From: Flavobacterium psychrotrophum
Lineage (GTDB): Bacteria > Bacteroidota > Bacteroidia > Flavobacteriales > Flavobacteriaceae
NCBI RefSeq assembly: GCF_003403075.1
Contig: NZ_CP031557.1
Location: forward strand, 62,001 to 126,000
Reading direction: 5' to 3'
Length of the DNA stretch: 64,000 nt
Positions within the stretch are counted from its first letter, which is position 1, and each line of letters begins with the position of its first letter. Position numbers and translations under genes: made by a program. Below are positions 53,750 through 63,402 of this stretch, one piece after another. The notes under the pieces were generated by a model. That model was not told the origin of the DNA. It searched no databases and saw nothing but the letters and a program-made list of their open reading frames with translations.

Positions 53750-55756
53750 ATGAAACAACTGTTTACAATGTTGCTGTTTTGCATGGCAACGCTTTGCGCA
53801 ATATCACAAGAATATAAACTGGGCAATGTTACAAAGGCAGAGCTTGAAGAAAAAACATACCTTAAAGATCCGTCTGCCCCTGCGGCCGTGCTGTACAGCA
53901 AATCTGAAAATTATATGGTATATTCAGAATCTAAGGGTTTCTTGCTTTATACCGATGTTGAAATGAAGATCAAAATATATACTAAAGAGGGGTATGCCTA
54001 TGCTAACAAGGTAGTGTCATACTATAATTCGCCTACGCAAAATGAAGTAGTCAATTTTAGTAAGGCATACACATATAACCTTTTAAACGGAAAAATAGAA
54101 AAGACCAAACTTAAAAGTGAAGGAGAGTTTGACGAGGTGGTTAATAAAAGCTGGAAGAGCAAAAAAATAATGATGCCCGATGTAAAAGAGGGAAGCATAG
54201 TAGAATTTAAATATACCATTATGTCGCCGTTCATTTCTACATTGCCCGACTGGAAATTTCAGCAGGATATACCGGTAGCACACAGCGAACTTACGACAAG
54301 AATGCCCGAATATTTTGTTTTTAATCCTAACTTCAGGGGATATTTTGCACCACAGGTTAAAACATCAAGGATAGCAAGGAGCATTACTTTTAATAACAAA
54401 CAGCGTAGCACAGGACTTGTAACTACAACTAGTTTTAGTAGTGATAAGATTGACTATATGGAAACTACAAATAGTTATGTACTTAATGACCTTCCTGCTC
54501 TTAAGGATGAGAGCTATGTGAGTAATATGGAAAATTATGCTGCTGGTGTTGAGCATGAAATAAACATGATACACTATCCGGGAGAAACGGTAAAAAGCTT
54601 TGCCAATTCCTGGGAAGATGTTGCAAAAACTATTTATAAATACGACGATTTTGGCCCTGAGCTTAAAAAGACAGGGTATTTTGAAGACGATATAAAACCA
54701 CTTACTGCCGCCCTTACCACACCCGAAGAAAAAGCTGCGACAATATTCAGCTATGTAAAAACCGGCATGAACTGGAACGGCTCATACGGTTATGGTTGTG
54801 ACCTGGGCGTTAAAAAAGCCTATAAAGAAAAAGTAGGCAACGTAGCAGATATTAACCTGATGCTTACTGCAATGCTACGCTTTTCGGGCCTTGATGCAAA
54901 CCCGGTACTGGTTAGTACGCGCTCTCATAAAATAGCACTTTTTCCTAGCCATAGTGCTTTTAACTATGTTATATGCGGTGTAAAACTGGGTGGTAAAATG
55001 GTATTGCTTGATGCTAATGAAAAATCGGCGATGCCAAATGTACTACCGGTACGCGCCATAAACTGGGCTGGCAGGCTTATAAAGGATGATGGTACAAGCG
55101 AATCTATAGACCTTACTCCAAAAAGTATTTCTAAAGAAGTGGTAAGCGTATCAGTAAAATTAGACAATGCGGGCAAGTGCACCGGTAAATTACGCAACCA
55201 GTATTTTGATCATAACGCCTATATTTTCAGGGAGAATTATTTGGGACTGAGTAAAGAAAGTTACCTTGAAAAACTGGAAGGCAGGCATAAAGGGCTTGAA
55301 GTAGGAGAATATAAGGTTGCTAACGAAAAAGATCTTACAAAACCTGTGGCAGAAGAGTACGACTTTGCTTACAGTAATGCATCTGAGATAATAGGTGATA
55401 AAATATATGTAAACCCTATGTTCTTTTTTACTACTACAGAAAATCCATTTAAGCAGGAAAAACGCGAGTACCCTGTAGATTTTGTATTTCCGCATGAAGA
55501 TAAATACATGATAAGCATTGCTCTTCCTGAAGGTTTTGTAGTTGAATCGCTGCCAGCACCTATTGCTGTAACGATGGAAGAAGGTGTAGGTAACTTTAAG
55601 TATACTTTGCAACAGCAGGGAAATAATATACAGCTTATGATTATTGACAACATAAGCTATGGTGTAGTACCGGCTGACTATTATGAAACACTAAAAGGCT
55701 ATTTCCAGAAAATTATAGATAAGCAAAACGAAAAGATAGTGCTTAAAAAAGCCTAG
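53750..55756 (+). CDS. DUF3857/transglutaminase-like protein 3 (catalytic Cys absent)
   Basis: A 668-residue secreted protein (signal peptide ending CAISQ). Strongly similar to protein 2 (KAYKEKVGNVADINLMLTAML at the corresponding site, Cys to Val), including the C-terminal KIIDKQNEKIVLKKA. It and protein 2 look like a duplication. Last gene before a strong terminator. Confidence 0.85.
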   Translation: MKQLFTMLLFCMATLCAISQEYKLGNVTKAELEEKTYLKDPSAPAAVLYSKSENYMVYSESKGFLLYTDVEMKIKIYTKEGYAYANKVVSYYNSPTQNEVVNFSKAYTYNLLNGKIEKTKLKSEGEFDEVVNKSWKSKKIMMPDVKEGSIVEFKYTIMSPFISTLPDWKFQQDIPVAHSELTTRMPEYFVFNPNFRGYFAPQVKTSRIARSITFNNKQRSTGLVTTTSFSSDKIDYMETTNSYVLNDLPALKDESYVSNMENYAAGVEHEINMIHYPGETVKSFANSWEDVAKTIYKYDDFGPELKKTGYFEDDIKPLTAALTTPEEKAATIFSYVKTGMNWNGSYGYGCDLGVKKAYKEKVGNVADINLMLTAMLRFSGLDANPVLVSTRSHKIALFPSHSAFNYVICGVKLGGKMVLLDANEKSAMPNVLPVRAINWAGRLIKDDGTSESIDLTPKSISKEVVSVSVKLDNAGKCTGKLRNQYFDHNAYIFRENYLGLSKESYLEKLEGRHKGLEVGEYKVANEKDLTKPVAEEYDFAYSNASEIIGDKIYVNPMFFFTTTENPFKQEKREYPVDFVFPHEDKYMISIALPEGFVVESLPAPIAVTMEEGVGNFKYTLQQQGNNIQLMIIDNISYGVVPADYYETLKGYFQKIIDKQNEKIVLKKA

Positions 55757-55773
55757 CTAATTGATATATTTAG

Positions 55774-55803
55774 AAAACCCTGCCCGTGATAAGGCAGGGT
55801 TTT
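55774..55803. terminator. Bidirectional terminator between convergent genes
   Basis: An 11-bp stem AAAACCCTGCC/GGCAGGGTTTT (55774-55784 with 55793-55803), with A on the left and T on the right. Confidence 0.85.
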
Positions 55804-55825
55804 TCTGTAACTAAAAATAGCGTAA

Positions 55826-57508
55826 CTACTTTTTCTTTTTTGGCAGGTTGAAGTTATATTGTATGCCTATACGCAGGCTAAAACTTATGGGTTTTGCAGC
55901 GGTAAAGGTATTGACATAATATTTTACAAAGGGTTCTGCATTTATTTGTAATGATGGTGATAGTTTATAATAAAGCCCTGCACCAAGCCCTGCGCTAAAG
56001 CTAGTTGCACTTGTGTTTTTAAGGCTTCCCAAAAATACACCATTCAAATTGTCATGTGCCATTAATTCGTTTTTAGAGATATGTATAATGCTTAGGCCGG
56101 CAATGACTTTTATACCCCATTGTTCTCCTGTTAAACGATATGCTACTTCCACGGGAATTTCTGTAAACTGCGTTTTTTGTGTTATTGTAAAAGGTTGTGC
56201 GTCAAAGCGTGTTGCAAGTGTTTCATTACTTACTCCGTTGTCATATTCGATACCTGTATAAGGAGGTATAATGCTACCTGTTGTATCGCTCGCAACTCCC
56301 GATGTTTCCTGTTCGGTGCGGGTTATGGCTATACCAGCGCGTATTTCAAAGCGATCTGAAACTTTATAGCCCAGGAATGCTCCGTAATTAAAGGTAACCT
56401 TACTGCTGGTTTTGTTGCCGTTAAGCTTTGGGTCAAGTAATGATTTACCCGATGGGTATCTAAAAGCAGTTGGCGCAGCATAAGCGTACGCATAAAACTG
56501 CTTATAACCATCATTAGTGTTATTATCGTTCTTTTTCTCGTCAGTAAGATTTTTGTCTGTTTTTTTAAGGCTGTCATTTACTTTTGCAATAGCGAGGCTG
56601 TCAATCACAGCCGGCTCAGTTTTTTCGCTGCTTGTGGTTGCTGTTGCATTCTCCTTTACAATAGTCAGTTCCTCATTATTGGTACTAATTTCGGTTGTGG
56701 ATGCTTGTTTTGAAACATTTTTGTTAATTGCATCTGCCGATGCGTTGCTTTCAGAAGCCGTACTCACATTCTTTTTAATATAAGAACCTGCTACACTTTG
56801 CTGATGGTTAGTGCTACTTTTACTGTTTCTTTTGCTATGTTTTTGTTTGCTTACGCCTTGGATATTATTATCATTACGTGTGCGGGAACTATCATTACGG
56901 CCTGCTTTTGCAAGGGCATTATTTACTTTTTTTCCTGATTTATTCTCTTTCAATGTTTTTCCAGATCCGGCAGTATTTATCTCTCCCGTAGTATCATCTT
57001 TATTTGTGCCGATAGCATCTTTACCGGCAAGAGCACTACTGTCATTGCGTTTATTCGCAGAATTTATGCTTTTCTGTTTTCGTGCAGTAGTTTCATCAGG
57101 ATTAATAATTCCATTTGTTTCATTCTCAGTATTGTTTGTTCCGCCGTTTTCATTTTCAGATGCTGAGTTTCCTGTTTCTTGTGATTTATCATCTCCTAAA
57201 TGCACGATGCTAGTGTTAACCGACTCATCGTTTTTGTCATTGCCAGCGTTAGTGTTTTCTACATTCTGCTCCCGTACATTTAGTGGGTTATCCGGGTAAG
57301 GTATTAGCCCGAAAACGTAACCTAAAGTAATAAATACAGCAAGTACTCCAACAACAGTTACAACGCTTAACCATAAAGGGAAATGCCTTGGTTGCTTCCG
57401 ACTGTCGAGGTCGGTTCTTATACTTTCCCAAACGGCAGGAGCCGGCTGACTTTGCAAACCGTCAAGTTTGCTGCGTACGGCCTGGCCTATGTCTTTCTTA
57501 TTTTCCAT
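55826..57508 (-). CDS. Putative membrane-anchored anti-sigma partner with barrel domain
   Basis: A 560-residue protein. The N-terminal 40 residues are cytoplasmic and charged, followed by a single membrane helix (about residues 44-68). Then comes a low-complexity Asn/Ser/Thr/Lys/Glu linker of some 260 residues. The C-terminal 190 residues resemble an outer-membrane beta-barrel (FNYGAFLGYKVSDRFEIRAGIAI and on, ending IGIQYNFNLPKKKK). It overlaps the sigma gene by 11 bp. Sigma factor plus membrane protein in this order suggests an anti-sigma role, but this is inferred from position. Confidence 0.7.
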   Translation of the reverse strand: MENKKDIGQAVRSKLDGLQSQPAPAVWESIRTDLDSRKQPRHFPLWLSVVTVVGVLAVFITLGYVFGLIPYPDNPLNVREQNVENTNAGNDKNDESVNTSIVHLGDDKSQETGNSASENENGGTNNTENETNGIINPDETTARKQKSINSANKRNDSSALAGKDAIGTNKDDTTGEINTAGSGKTLKENKSGKKVNNALAKAGRNDSSRTRNDNNIQGVSKQKHSKRNSKSSTNHQQSVAGSYIKKNVSTASESNASADAINKNVSKQASTTEISTNNEELTIVKENATATTSSEKTEPAVIDSLAIAKVNDSLKKTDKNLTDEKKNDNNTNDGYKQFYAYAYAAPTAFRYPSGKSLLDPKLNGNKTSSKVTFNYGAFLGYKVSDRFEIRAGIAITRTEQETSGVASDTTGSIIPPYTGIEYDNGVSNETLATRFDAQPFTITQKTQFTEIPVEVAYRLTGEQWGIKVIAGLSIIHISKNELMAHDNLNGVFLGSLKNTSATSFSAGLGAGLYYKLSPSLQINAEPFVKYYVNTFTAAKPISFSLRIGIQYNFNLPKKKK

Positions 57509-58049
57509 TGCTTACGTTATAGTTTGGGAACGAGTGTTTTACAGTAAGTTGCTGTTTTAATATTGCCTTGGCGCGGTGCAGGTTGCTCTTGCTCGTGCTT
57601 TCGCTAATGCCCAGCAGTTGTGCTATTTCCCTATGCGGATAATCATCGAGTTCATACAGGCTAAAAACAAGTCTGTACTGGTCAGGCAGTTGCTGTACAA
57701 GCTTTAGTATATATTCTGCCGGTACATTCATTTCCTCATCGGTAACAAGGGTATCATCGGGCAGGTCATCTTTAACGGGGAGCAGTTGTATGGTTTTTTT
57801 ATAGCTGTCTATGGATTTATTAATGGTAATGCGTTTCATCCATCCTTCAAAAGAACCATTGTTTTTGTACTTGCTAATGCTTGTAAAGATCTCTATAAAA
57901 GCATTGTGCAGATTATCTTCGGCCTCAGCTTCATTACGGCAATATTTAAGGCACAGGGCAAAGAGCACATTGCGGTAGCCCAGATAGAGCGCCTCCTGTG
58001 CCTTTGCACTGTTTTTTATACAGCCTGCTATTATCTTTTCAATGGTCAA
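57498..58049 (-). CDS. ECF RNA polymerase sigma factor
   Basis: A 183-residue sigma-70 family factor of ECF type. Region 2 (GYRNVLFALCLKYCRNEAEAEDNLHNAFIEIFTSISKY) and region 4 (LPDQYRLVFSLYELDDYPHREIAQLLGISESTSKSNLHRAKAILKQQL) are clear. No region 3. Overlaps its membrane partner, so both are coexpressed. Confidence 0.93.
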   Translation of the reverse strand: MTIEKIIAGCIKNSAKAQEALYLGYRNVLFALCLKYCRNEAEAEDNLHNAFIEIFTSISKYKNNGSFEGWMKRITINKSIDSYKKTIQLLPVKDDLPDDTLVTDEEMNVPAEYILKLVQQLPDQYRLVFSLYELDDYPHREIAQLLGISESTSKSNLHRAKAILKQQLTVKHSFPNYNVSNGK

Positions 58050-58109
58050 GTGTGGTAGTTTGTATAGGTGCTTAAATTTACTAAATATTTGTACTATGCA
58101 CAGCGCTTT

Positions 58110-59393
58110 TTAAAAGTATCGTACCGCCCTTATTTTTACATTGGCCTGTGCCTTTGGTATATCTGCCGGCTGTCCTGTAGCAAAATCTATTACTGTAGCT
58201 GTAGCAGCATCTGCTTCGGTAGCCGTCCAGTACGGTGCAGCAGCCATATTACCCTGGTTGTTTGCCGTAAGGTTTTGGTACACTAAAAGCAATTCGTCTT
58301 TAGAAGGAAGGAACCACTGCTGGTAGCTGTTGTTTACCCACAATGATGCCGCTGCAGCCACAGTACCATCTGCCGTTGTACTGCACGATGCCGGATTGGT
58401 GTAATAATCAGGCAGGGTATTAAAGAAGGCTTTTATAAGTCCGCTATTGGTAAGTCCGCGCCCTATAGCTGCATTTTGAGTACCGGGAATGCTTACGGCA
58501 TCACAGCCCCATTGTGCAAGGGTATCAATATCTGTGGTAGCTACCTCCATATAGCGCCATCCTTCAGAATATGTGCCCTTATCATAAAATACAGTACCCC
58601 CGGCAGGACCCTGCTGACCAATATTATAAGTTTGGCTCACCTCACATTGCAGGGTTAAAAAACGCATTCCACTTTCATCTTCAAGGCTGATATTATCCGG
58701 ATTTAGTGTAACAGGGTAGCTGTGGTTCCAGTATTGGGCAACTTCGCTTGTACCTTCGAGGTTAATGTTTAACTGAAGCTGAGTGCCTGTAAACAGATAT
58801 ACCCATGTACCGGTGTAACTCTCGCCATTGTAATGAAAGGTTATGGTACCATCAGGATTTGGAGAAAAATATCCACCTACATATTTCGCATTGAGTCCCT
58901 GCCAATTGGTAGAGGCAACCTGCCATACACAGTTACGTGTCGACGGGCAAAAAAGGCTTCCTGCCCATGCTATATATTCTTCCTGTTGGCAGGATAACAA
59001 CGAAGCCATTAATTCGTCATTATTATTTATAGTTGTACTGTCTCCGTTACCTGAAAGTACAGCTATAGGATAACTAATGCTCAACGACTGCCCAGCGTCG
59101 AGGTTTTGTATCAGGCTGGTAAAAGAAGCATCATCTGCAACGGTTTGCACAGACAGCGGTTGTAGCGCTGTATTGTAAACTTGTAAAGTAACGGGGTAAG
59201 AAAAGTTTACACAATCAATACTTATGCTATCAGTAGCGGTATTTACTGTGCGCTCTATGAGGCTGTACAACTGGTCTTGTCTGTCTATGCTGTTTTGTAC
59301 ATGCGCGTTGTTGATAAGGTTATCATCTGCATCGTTGCAACTGTATACCAAAAGCCCTGTAAGGGCAATTGCTAAATAGAGAATCTTTTTCAT
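58110..59393 (-). CDS. Lipoprotein with DUF1566-like C-terminal domain
   Basis: A 427-residue lipoprotein (LLVYSCNDADD, Cys about residue 19). The N-terminal 250 residues are beta-rich with no clear family. The C-terminal part is a DUF1566-like (Lcl C-terminal/FISUMP-type) domain: QQGPAGGTVFYDKGTYSEGWRYME, WFLPSKDELLLVYQNL and ending with VKIRAVRYF. The domain is often an adhesin or surface-exposed module in Bacteroidota. Function otherwise unknown. Confidence 0.82.
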   Translation of the reverse strand: MKKILYLAIALTGLLVYSCNDADDNLINNAHVQNSIDRQDQLYSLIERTVNTATDSISIDCVNFSYPVTLQVYNTALQPLSVQTVADDASFTSLIQNLDAGQSLSISYPIAVLSGNGDSTTINNNDELMASLLSCQQEEYIAWAGSLFCPSTRNCVWQVASTNWQGLNAKYVGGYFSPNPDGTITFHYNGESYTGTWVYLFTGTQLQLNINLEGTSEVAQYWNHSYPVTLNPDNISLEDESGMRFLTLQCEVSQTYNIGQQGPAGGTVFYDKGTYSEGWRYMEVATTDIDTLAQWGCDAVSIPGTQNAAIGRGLTNSGLIKAFFNTLPDYYTNPASCSTTADGTVAAAASLWVNNSYQQWFLPSKDELLLVYQNLTANNQGNMAAAPYWTATEADAATATVIDFATGQPADIPKAQANVKIRAVRYF

Positions 59394-59466
59394 GGCGATC
59401 TATTTGTTGATTTATACCTTATAGTCTGCCATAAATTAAAAAGGTTGCGCCAGATTCAAAAAAAAA

Positions 59467-60426
59467 TTAAAAACCCATCTCGTTTTCGTTTTGCATCCGT
59501 TGGCGGTAAAGGGCTATTTTTTGGGCCGCGCGGTTAAAAAATATCTTGCGGTCGCGGGTGCCACTGCTGTTTAGTGTCATGGAGTTTTTTACCTGCTGCT
59601 TAAAAAATGAAAGTGCATTAGCACAGGTAGCATCGTCATTGGTTATAAAATAGCCCAGCATGGTGTAGGGAACAAATAGTGCCTGTTGCTTTTCGGCAGT
59701 AATAAGAACGTTGTTGTTAAGGATAAGGAGTTCATTATAATATAAGTGATATGAACCTGTGCCATTACAACAACGGTCTTCGGCTGTGTGCAATATGGCA
59801 TCAAGGTCATTGAGCAATAGCATTGCATTTTGCAGGCTGAGCAAACCGGCTTTAAAATAGTAGTGTACCTGTTGCAGGCTGCTGTTAATGGTAGTGTCGT
59901 TCCATATTTCATGCACCTCAAGGGCATGATATACATTATGCAAAGCCTCGCCATACTCTGCCAGCGAACGGGTAACCGTAAATTGCTCGAATGCTTCCTG
60001 TTGTTGCGATCCGGATAAAAGATTTAGCCATACATACAATTTAAACTTGCTTATAAGCGTGCCGCCTACGGTATAAAATAAGGGTAGGTCTTTAGCAGAG
60101 TAATACATCTTAGCACCTTCCATAGCTGCAAAACCACTAATGTTTTTGGCAGATTGTTTCAGGTAGGTTTCCATGTCTTCGAGCGAACGTATCTCGGCAG
60201 TCTTTTCTACAATAACTTTTCCGCTGGCGGTAAACAGCCTATCCATGCTTAGCCCGTAATGGTTGCAAAGTATAATGGCTTCCTCCATAGAAAACTTACT
60301 TTTTTGAGAGATACGCCTGTGGGCTGCGTCATAACTGATATTAAGGATACCGGCTATTTCGTCAATAAGCGATGTACCCGATAGCTGCTGCCGTATGGCT
60401 TTTAGTAATTTATCGTGGCTTTCCAT
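59467..60426 (-). CDS. Helix-turn-helix transcriptional regulator
   Basis: A 319-residue protein. The N-terminal HTH is at about residues 20-62: DEIAGILNISYDAAHRRISQKSKFSMEEAI. The rest is helical and lacks known ligand-binding motifs; it resembles Bacteroidota regulators of similar size. It is divergent from the secreted protein at 60536 across a 109-bp gap, which it may control. Confidence 0.78.
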   Translation of the reverse strand: MESHDKLLKAIRQQLSGTSLIDEIAGILNISYDAAHRRISQKSKFSMEEAIILCNHYGLSMDRLFTASGKVIVEKTAEIRSLEDMETYLKQSAKNISGFAAMEGAKMYYSAKDLPLFYTVGGTLISKFKLYVWLNLLSGSQQQEAFEQFTVTRSLAEYGEALHNVYHALEVHEIWNDTTINSSLQQVHYYFKAGLLSLQNAMLLLNDLDAILHTAEDRCCNGTGSYHLYYNELLILNNNVLITAEKQQALFVPYTMLGYFITNDDATCANALSFFKQQVKNSMTLNSSGTRDRKIFFNRAAQKIALYRQRMQNENEMGF

Positions 60427-60535
60427 ATATAAGTTGATTTTGCGATTATCACAAATGTATTGTTTTTATTAATTCATAAACGCAATTTAAGTTGCTGTAA
60501 TCACAATAGCTTTGGGTAAGAAATCATCTCATACC

Positions 60536-61393
60536 ATGAAACTAAAAACCTTACTTATGATTGCATCCTTACTCATTGTGCTTACTGCGCGGTCGCAGGA
60601 CGTACAGAAACGTAAAACGCGGTTTCCCGTAGGATTATACACTACAGAGAACAGTAATATCTACGGGCTATCGGTAGGTATTGGGTCTGATATCCGCGAA
60701 GCTAAATATAGTGTTAGCGTCGTACGATCTAACGGGCTGCGCATAGAACCCATATCACAATCATTGTTGTTTTTTACGCTTATCTTTCCAATAGATATGG
60801 TAAACTACCCTTCAGAAGAAGCAGATTATGCAACTTTTGACAAAAAAATGCCTAATGAAATAATAAACGGCATCAACCTTAGTTGTGGTACCAACGCCTT
60901 TGCTAATGTTAATGGCATTACGCTATCTGCCATTACGCAGTCGCTAAAAAATACAAACGGTATTGCAATAGCGGGGTTAGGTACCTGTGCCAACAGAAGT
61001 AACGGTGTACAGATATCTTTCTTTAATACATCGGCACTGTATAGTAATGGCCTTATGTTGGGCGGTTTTCAGACTAATGTGTATAAGGGTAGGGGAGTAA
61101 ACCTTGCTTTTTGGTATAACGAATATAAATATTATGACGGCCTTATGATAAGCGTTTGCAATGGTGTGATGACCAAGCCTGAAGCATTCAGCGGATTGCA
61201 GATAGGCATTGTAAACCGGACTAAAAAACTTAGGGGAATACAAATAGGACTTTGGAATGTTAATGAAAAACGCTCATTGCCATTCATAAACTGGAATTTT
61301 AGTAATAAGCCACCAAAATCGCCCAAGACGGAAAGCGAAAGAACTAAATGGATTAACCAGTCTAATATAAACAAACCTTCAACCAACAATTAA
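60536..61393 (+). CDS. Secreted protein with glycine-periodic beta-repeats
   Basis: A 285-residue protein. The ATG at 60536 gives signal peptide MKLKTLLMIASLLIVLTARSQ. The mature part has a repeating pattern of short hydrophobic strands ending with Asn-Gly (INGINLSCGTNAFANVNGITLSAI, NTNGIAIAGLG, NGVQISFFNTS, GLQIGIVN, GIQIGLWN), as in LA_2272-type surface repeats. It overlaps no other gene and may be transcribed with the CDP-alcohol phosphotransferase 5 bp downstream. Confidence 0.8.
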   Translation: MKLKTLLMIASLLIVLTARSQDVQKRKTRFPVGLYTTENSNIYGLSVGIGSDIREAKYSVSVVRSNGLRIEPISQSLLFFTLIFPIDMVNYPSEEADYATFDKKMPNEIINGINLSCGTNAFANVNGITLSAITQSLKNTNGIAIAGLGTCANRSNGVQISFFNTSALYSNGLMLGGFQTNVYKGRGVNLAFWYNEYKYYDGLMISVCNGVMTKPEAFSGLQIGIVNRTKKLRGIQIGLWNVNEKRSLPFINWNFSNKPPKSPKTESERTKWINQSNINKPSTNN

Positions 61394-61398
61394 ACACG

Positions 61399-62001
61399 AT
61401 GAAACATATTCCTTACCTTCTTATTGGCTTTCGCCTGCTGTTAGGGCCAGTAATGATAGCCATAACGTATAACTATGGCAGCACGGCCCGAATTTTTTTA
61501 ATGGTATTGCTACTGCTGGGGATACTATCTGATATTTTTGATGGTATTATAGCACGTGCCCAAAATGTGTCTACCGCTACCATGCGTCGCATAGACAGCC
61601 AGGTAGATGTAGTATTTTGGCTATGTTCAGGGTGGTGTGCATGGCTGCTGAGTCCAGAGGTCATCACCGCTAATAAATATGCCATTACCACTATATTTGT
61701 AATGGAAGGGCTTACCTATGTTTTTAGTATCCTGAAATTTGGTAAAGAAACCTGTACGCACGCCATATTAAGTAAACTCTGGGGTATAACCTTGTTCATA
61801 GCGCTAAGCTCTGTAATTGGCTTTAATTATGGAGGTATCCCTTTAATGCTGGCAATTATCTTTGGCGTTATTTCGCATATCGATGTGTACCTTATTATAC
61901 TTTTCTTACCCCGATGGACGCATGATGTAGCCAGCGCCTGGCATGCCTGGCAAATAAGGCAGGGTAGGGATATTAAGCGCAATAAACTGTTTAATGGGTA
62001 G
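61399..62001 (+). CDS. CDP-alcohol phosphotransferase-like membrane protein
   Basis: A 200-residue membrane protein with about five helices. It has the CDP-OH transferase motif D-x2-D-G-x2-A-R-x8-G-x3-D-x3-D in SDIFDGIIARAQ... and RRIDSQVD, but the G before the last two Asp is Met here. This may reduce activity or mark a variant. It would make a phospholipid head group. Downstream of the secreted repeat protein. Confidence 0.82.
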   Translation: MKHIPYLLIGFRLLLGPVMIAITYNYGSTARIFLMVLLLLGILSDIFDGIIARAQNVSTATMRRIDSQVDVVFWLCSGWCAWLLSPEVITANKYAITTIFVMEGLTYVFSILKFGKETCTHAILSKLWGITLFIALSSVIGFNYGGIPLMLAIIFGVISHIDVYLIILFLPRWTHDVASAWHAWQIRQGRDIKRNKLFNG

Positions 62002-62009
62002 ACTTAAAT

Positions 62010-62306
62010 TTAGCTTTTGGGATATTTTGATGGGTTAAGATGCGTATTAAATACAGCATATATCAAAACGGTCTCTTCAAGTTCATCTATGGTATAAAGA
62101 AGCAGGTATGGGAATTTTTTGAGAGGAAATCCAACTACATTTTTATACTTAATTTTATAATGCGGATTATGGCTGATAATATTGTAGGCAGTATCAATTT
62201 CCTTATCCAGATTTTTTAATGCCTGTAAGCTTTTAGAGGCATAATATTCAAAAGCATCTTCAATGTCTGATGTAGCTTTAAGCGATAATATAACTTTATA
62301 AGCCAT
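62010..62306 (-). CDS. RelE/ParE family toxin
   Basis: A 98-residue toxin-like protein. MAYKVILSLKATSDIEDAFEYYASKS, then FPYLLLYTIDELEETVLIYAVFNTHLNP, follows the ParE fold. Its start overlaps the antitoxin stop by 11 bp. Unrelated in sequence to the toxin at 24906 except for fold. Confidence 0.88.
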   Translation of the reverse strand: MAYKVILSLKATSDIEDAFEYYASKSLQALKNLDKEIDTAYNIISHNPHYKIKYKNVVGFPLKKFPYLLLYTIDELEETVLIYAVFNTHLNPSKYPKS

Positions 62307-62532
62307 ACTTTTCCCTTAAACGTTTTTGCATTTCCTCAACAGGTATAAAGTCTGATATATTTTCGGTAGCTAAACGTTCATCAAGTATGGCTTTTGCGCT
62401 TTCAGATAATTCATAATCATTTTCTGCTTCAGCAATATCAGAGTGGCGTGCCTTAATTTCATTCCATTCTTCTATTGGGATGACTACTGCTGTAGTATTG
62501 CCTTCGTTGTCTGATATATATTGAAGTTTCAT
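62296..62532 (-). CDS. Antitoxin of the second toxin-antitoxin pair
   Basis: A 78-residue acidic protein. The N-terminal half (MKLQYISDNEGNTTAVVIPIEEWNEI) resembles Phd/YefM-type antitoxins, the C-terminal half (LDERLATENISDFIPVEEMQKRLREKYG) binds the toxin. It precedes the toxin gene. Confidence 0.85.
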   Translation of the reverse strand: MKLQYISDNEGNTTAVVIPIEEWNEIKARHSDIAEAENDYELSESAKAILDERLATENISDFIPVEEMQKRLREKYGL

Positions 62533-62593
62533 AGCTCAAAAGTATTTACCCAAATATAATAAATATATGTTTTCAATTTATTCAAATCAATTC

Positions 62594-62902
62594 TTAACGG
62601 GTATTGGTACTCAATATCTTTTTATCAATATAAAAAGTGCCGAACGGAATTACACAAGCCAATAATACTTTCCAGGTAGTTTCTTTAAATTTCCAGCCTT
62701 CAGAGATGCCAACACTAAGGGTGTTTACTATAAAGAGTAGGAAAAGTGAGCCATGTATGGGCCCGAGAGATTTTACCATAGTGGCATCGTTTAAAATGTA
62801 TTTAAGCGGCATGGCAATAAAAAACAATGCCAGTAGCGATATTCCTTCTAAAAAGCCAATGATGCGAAGACGGCCAATATTTGTTGTAAATAGTTTTTTC
62901 AT
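62594..62902 (-). CDS. DUF3817 membrane protein
   Basis: A 102-residue protein with three helices. The start at 62902 (MKKLFTTNIGRLRIIGFLEGISLL) is typical of DUF3817, and SLGPIHGSLFLLFIV is a family signature. The longer frame is not used because it overlaps the preceding stop. Role unknown. Downstream of a 4-helix membrane protein on the same strand. Confidence 0.85.
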   Translation of the reverse strand: MKKLFTTNIGRLRIIGFLEGISLLALFFIAMPLKYILNDATMVKSLGPIHGSLFLLFIVNTLSVGISEGWKFKETTWKVLLACVIPFGTFYIDKKILSTNTR

Positions 62903-62904
62903 GA

Positions 62905-63360
62905 TTAAAAGCGTATTAATGGGCGGTGGGCAAGAGGGGAGAAAGGCCACGGAATAGCTATAAATATTACTATGGCAGCAATGCTGAAATATGTCAGCAT
63001 GGTTTTAAACTTTTCACTATCTGTAGTTTTTCGTTTTGCCTTTGCAGAACCAATGGTTAGTATTACTATTGAGGCTAACATAAGCAGGATGTGAATGAGT
63101 CCAAAGAAAACAGGTTCTCCCTGCATATCTCCTACACCTGAATTAAAGTATTTTACCATTGGGCTTTGAGAATACAGCACTATGCCTATGAGTAATTGTG
63201 TATGGGCAATGGTAGCCGTCCAGTGACGCAGGGCATTATCTGTTTTTGTAAAAGAAAGCAGCTTGCGGTAACCCTGCCATGCCCTATAAATACTGTAAGC
63301 CAAGCTTAATACCACAGCCCAACGTAAAAAAGAATGGACAATTAAAAGCGATTGATACAT
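62905..63360 (-). CDS. Small membrane protein, four helices
   Basis: A 151-residue protein with helices at about residues 10-30, 47-67, 82-103 and 122-141. HSFLRWAVVLSLAYSIYRAW is typical of a Bacteroidota family with no known function. First gene downstream of a palindromic operator and the TetR gene, 2 bp from the DUF3817 gene, so probably TetR-controlled. Confidence 0.75.
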   Translation of the reverse strand: MYQSLLIVHSFLRWAVVLSLAYSIYRAWQGYRKLLSFTKTDNALRHWTATIAHTQLLIGIVLYSQSPMVKYFNSGVGDMQGEPVFFGLIHILLMLASIVILTIGSAKAKRKTTDSEKFKTMLTYFSIAAIVIFIAIPWPFSPLAHRPLIRF

Positions 63361-63402
63361 AATAAAATTCGTTATTGATTTGATGATGGGTCAAAGATAA
63401 AT

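Noticed and set aside
56811..57299. 162-codon ORF opposite the low-complexity linker of the anti-sigma partner
   Set aside because: Leu/Phe/Ser-rich translation of the complementary strand of an Asn/Glu/Lys linker; not a real gene.
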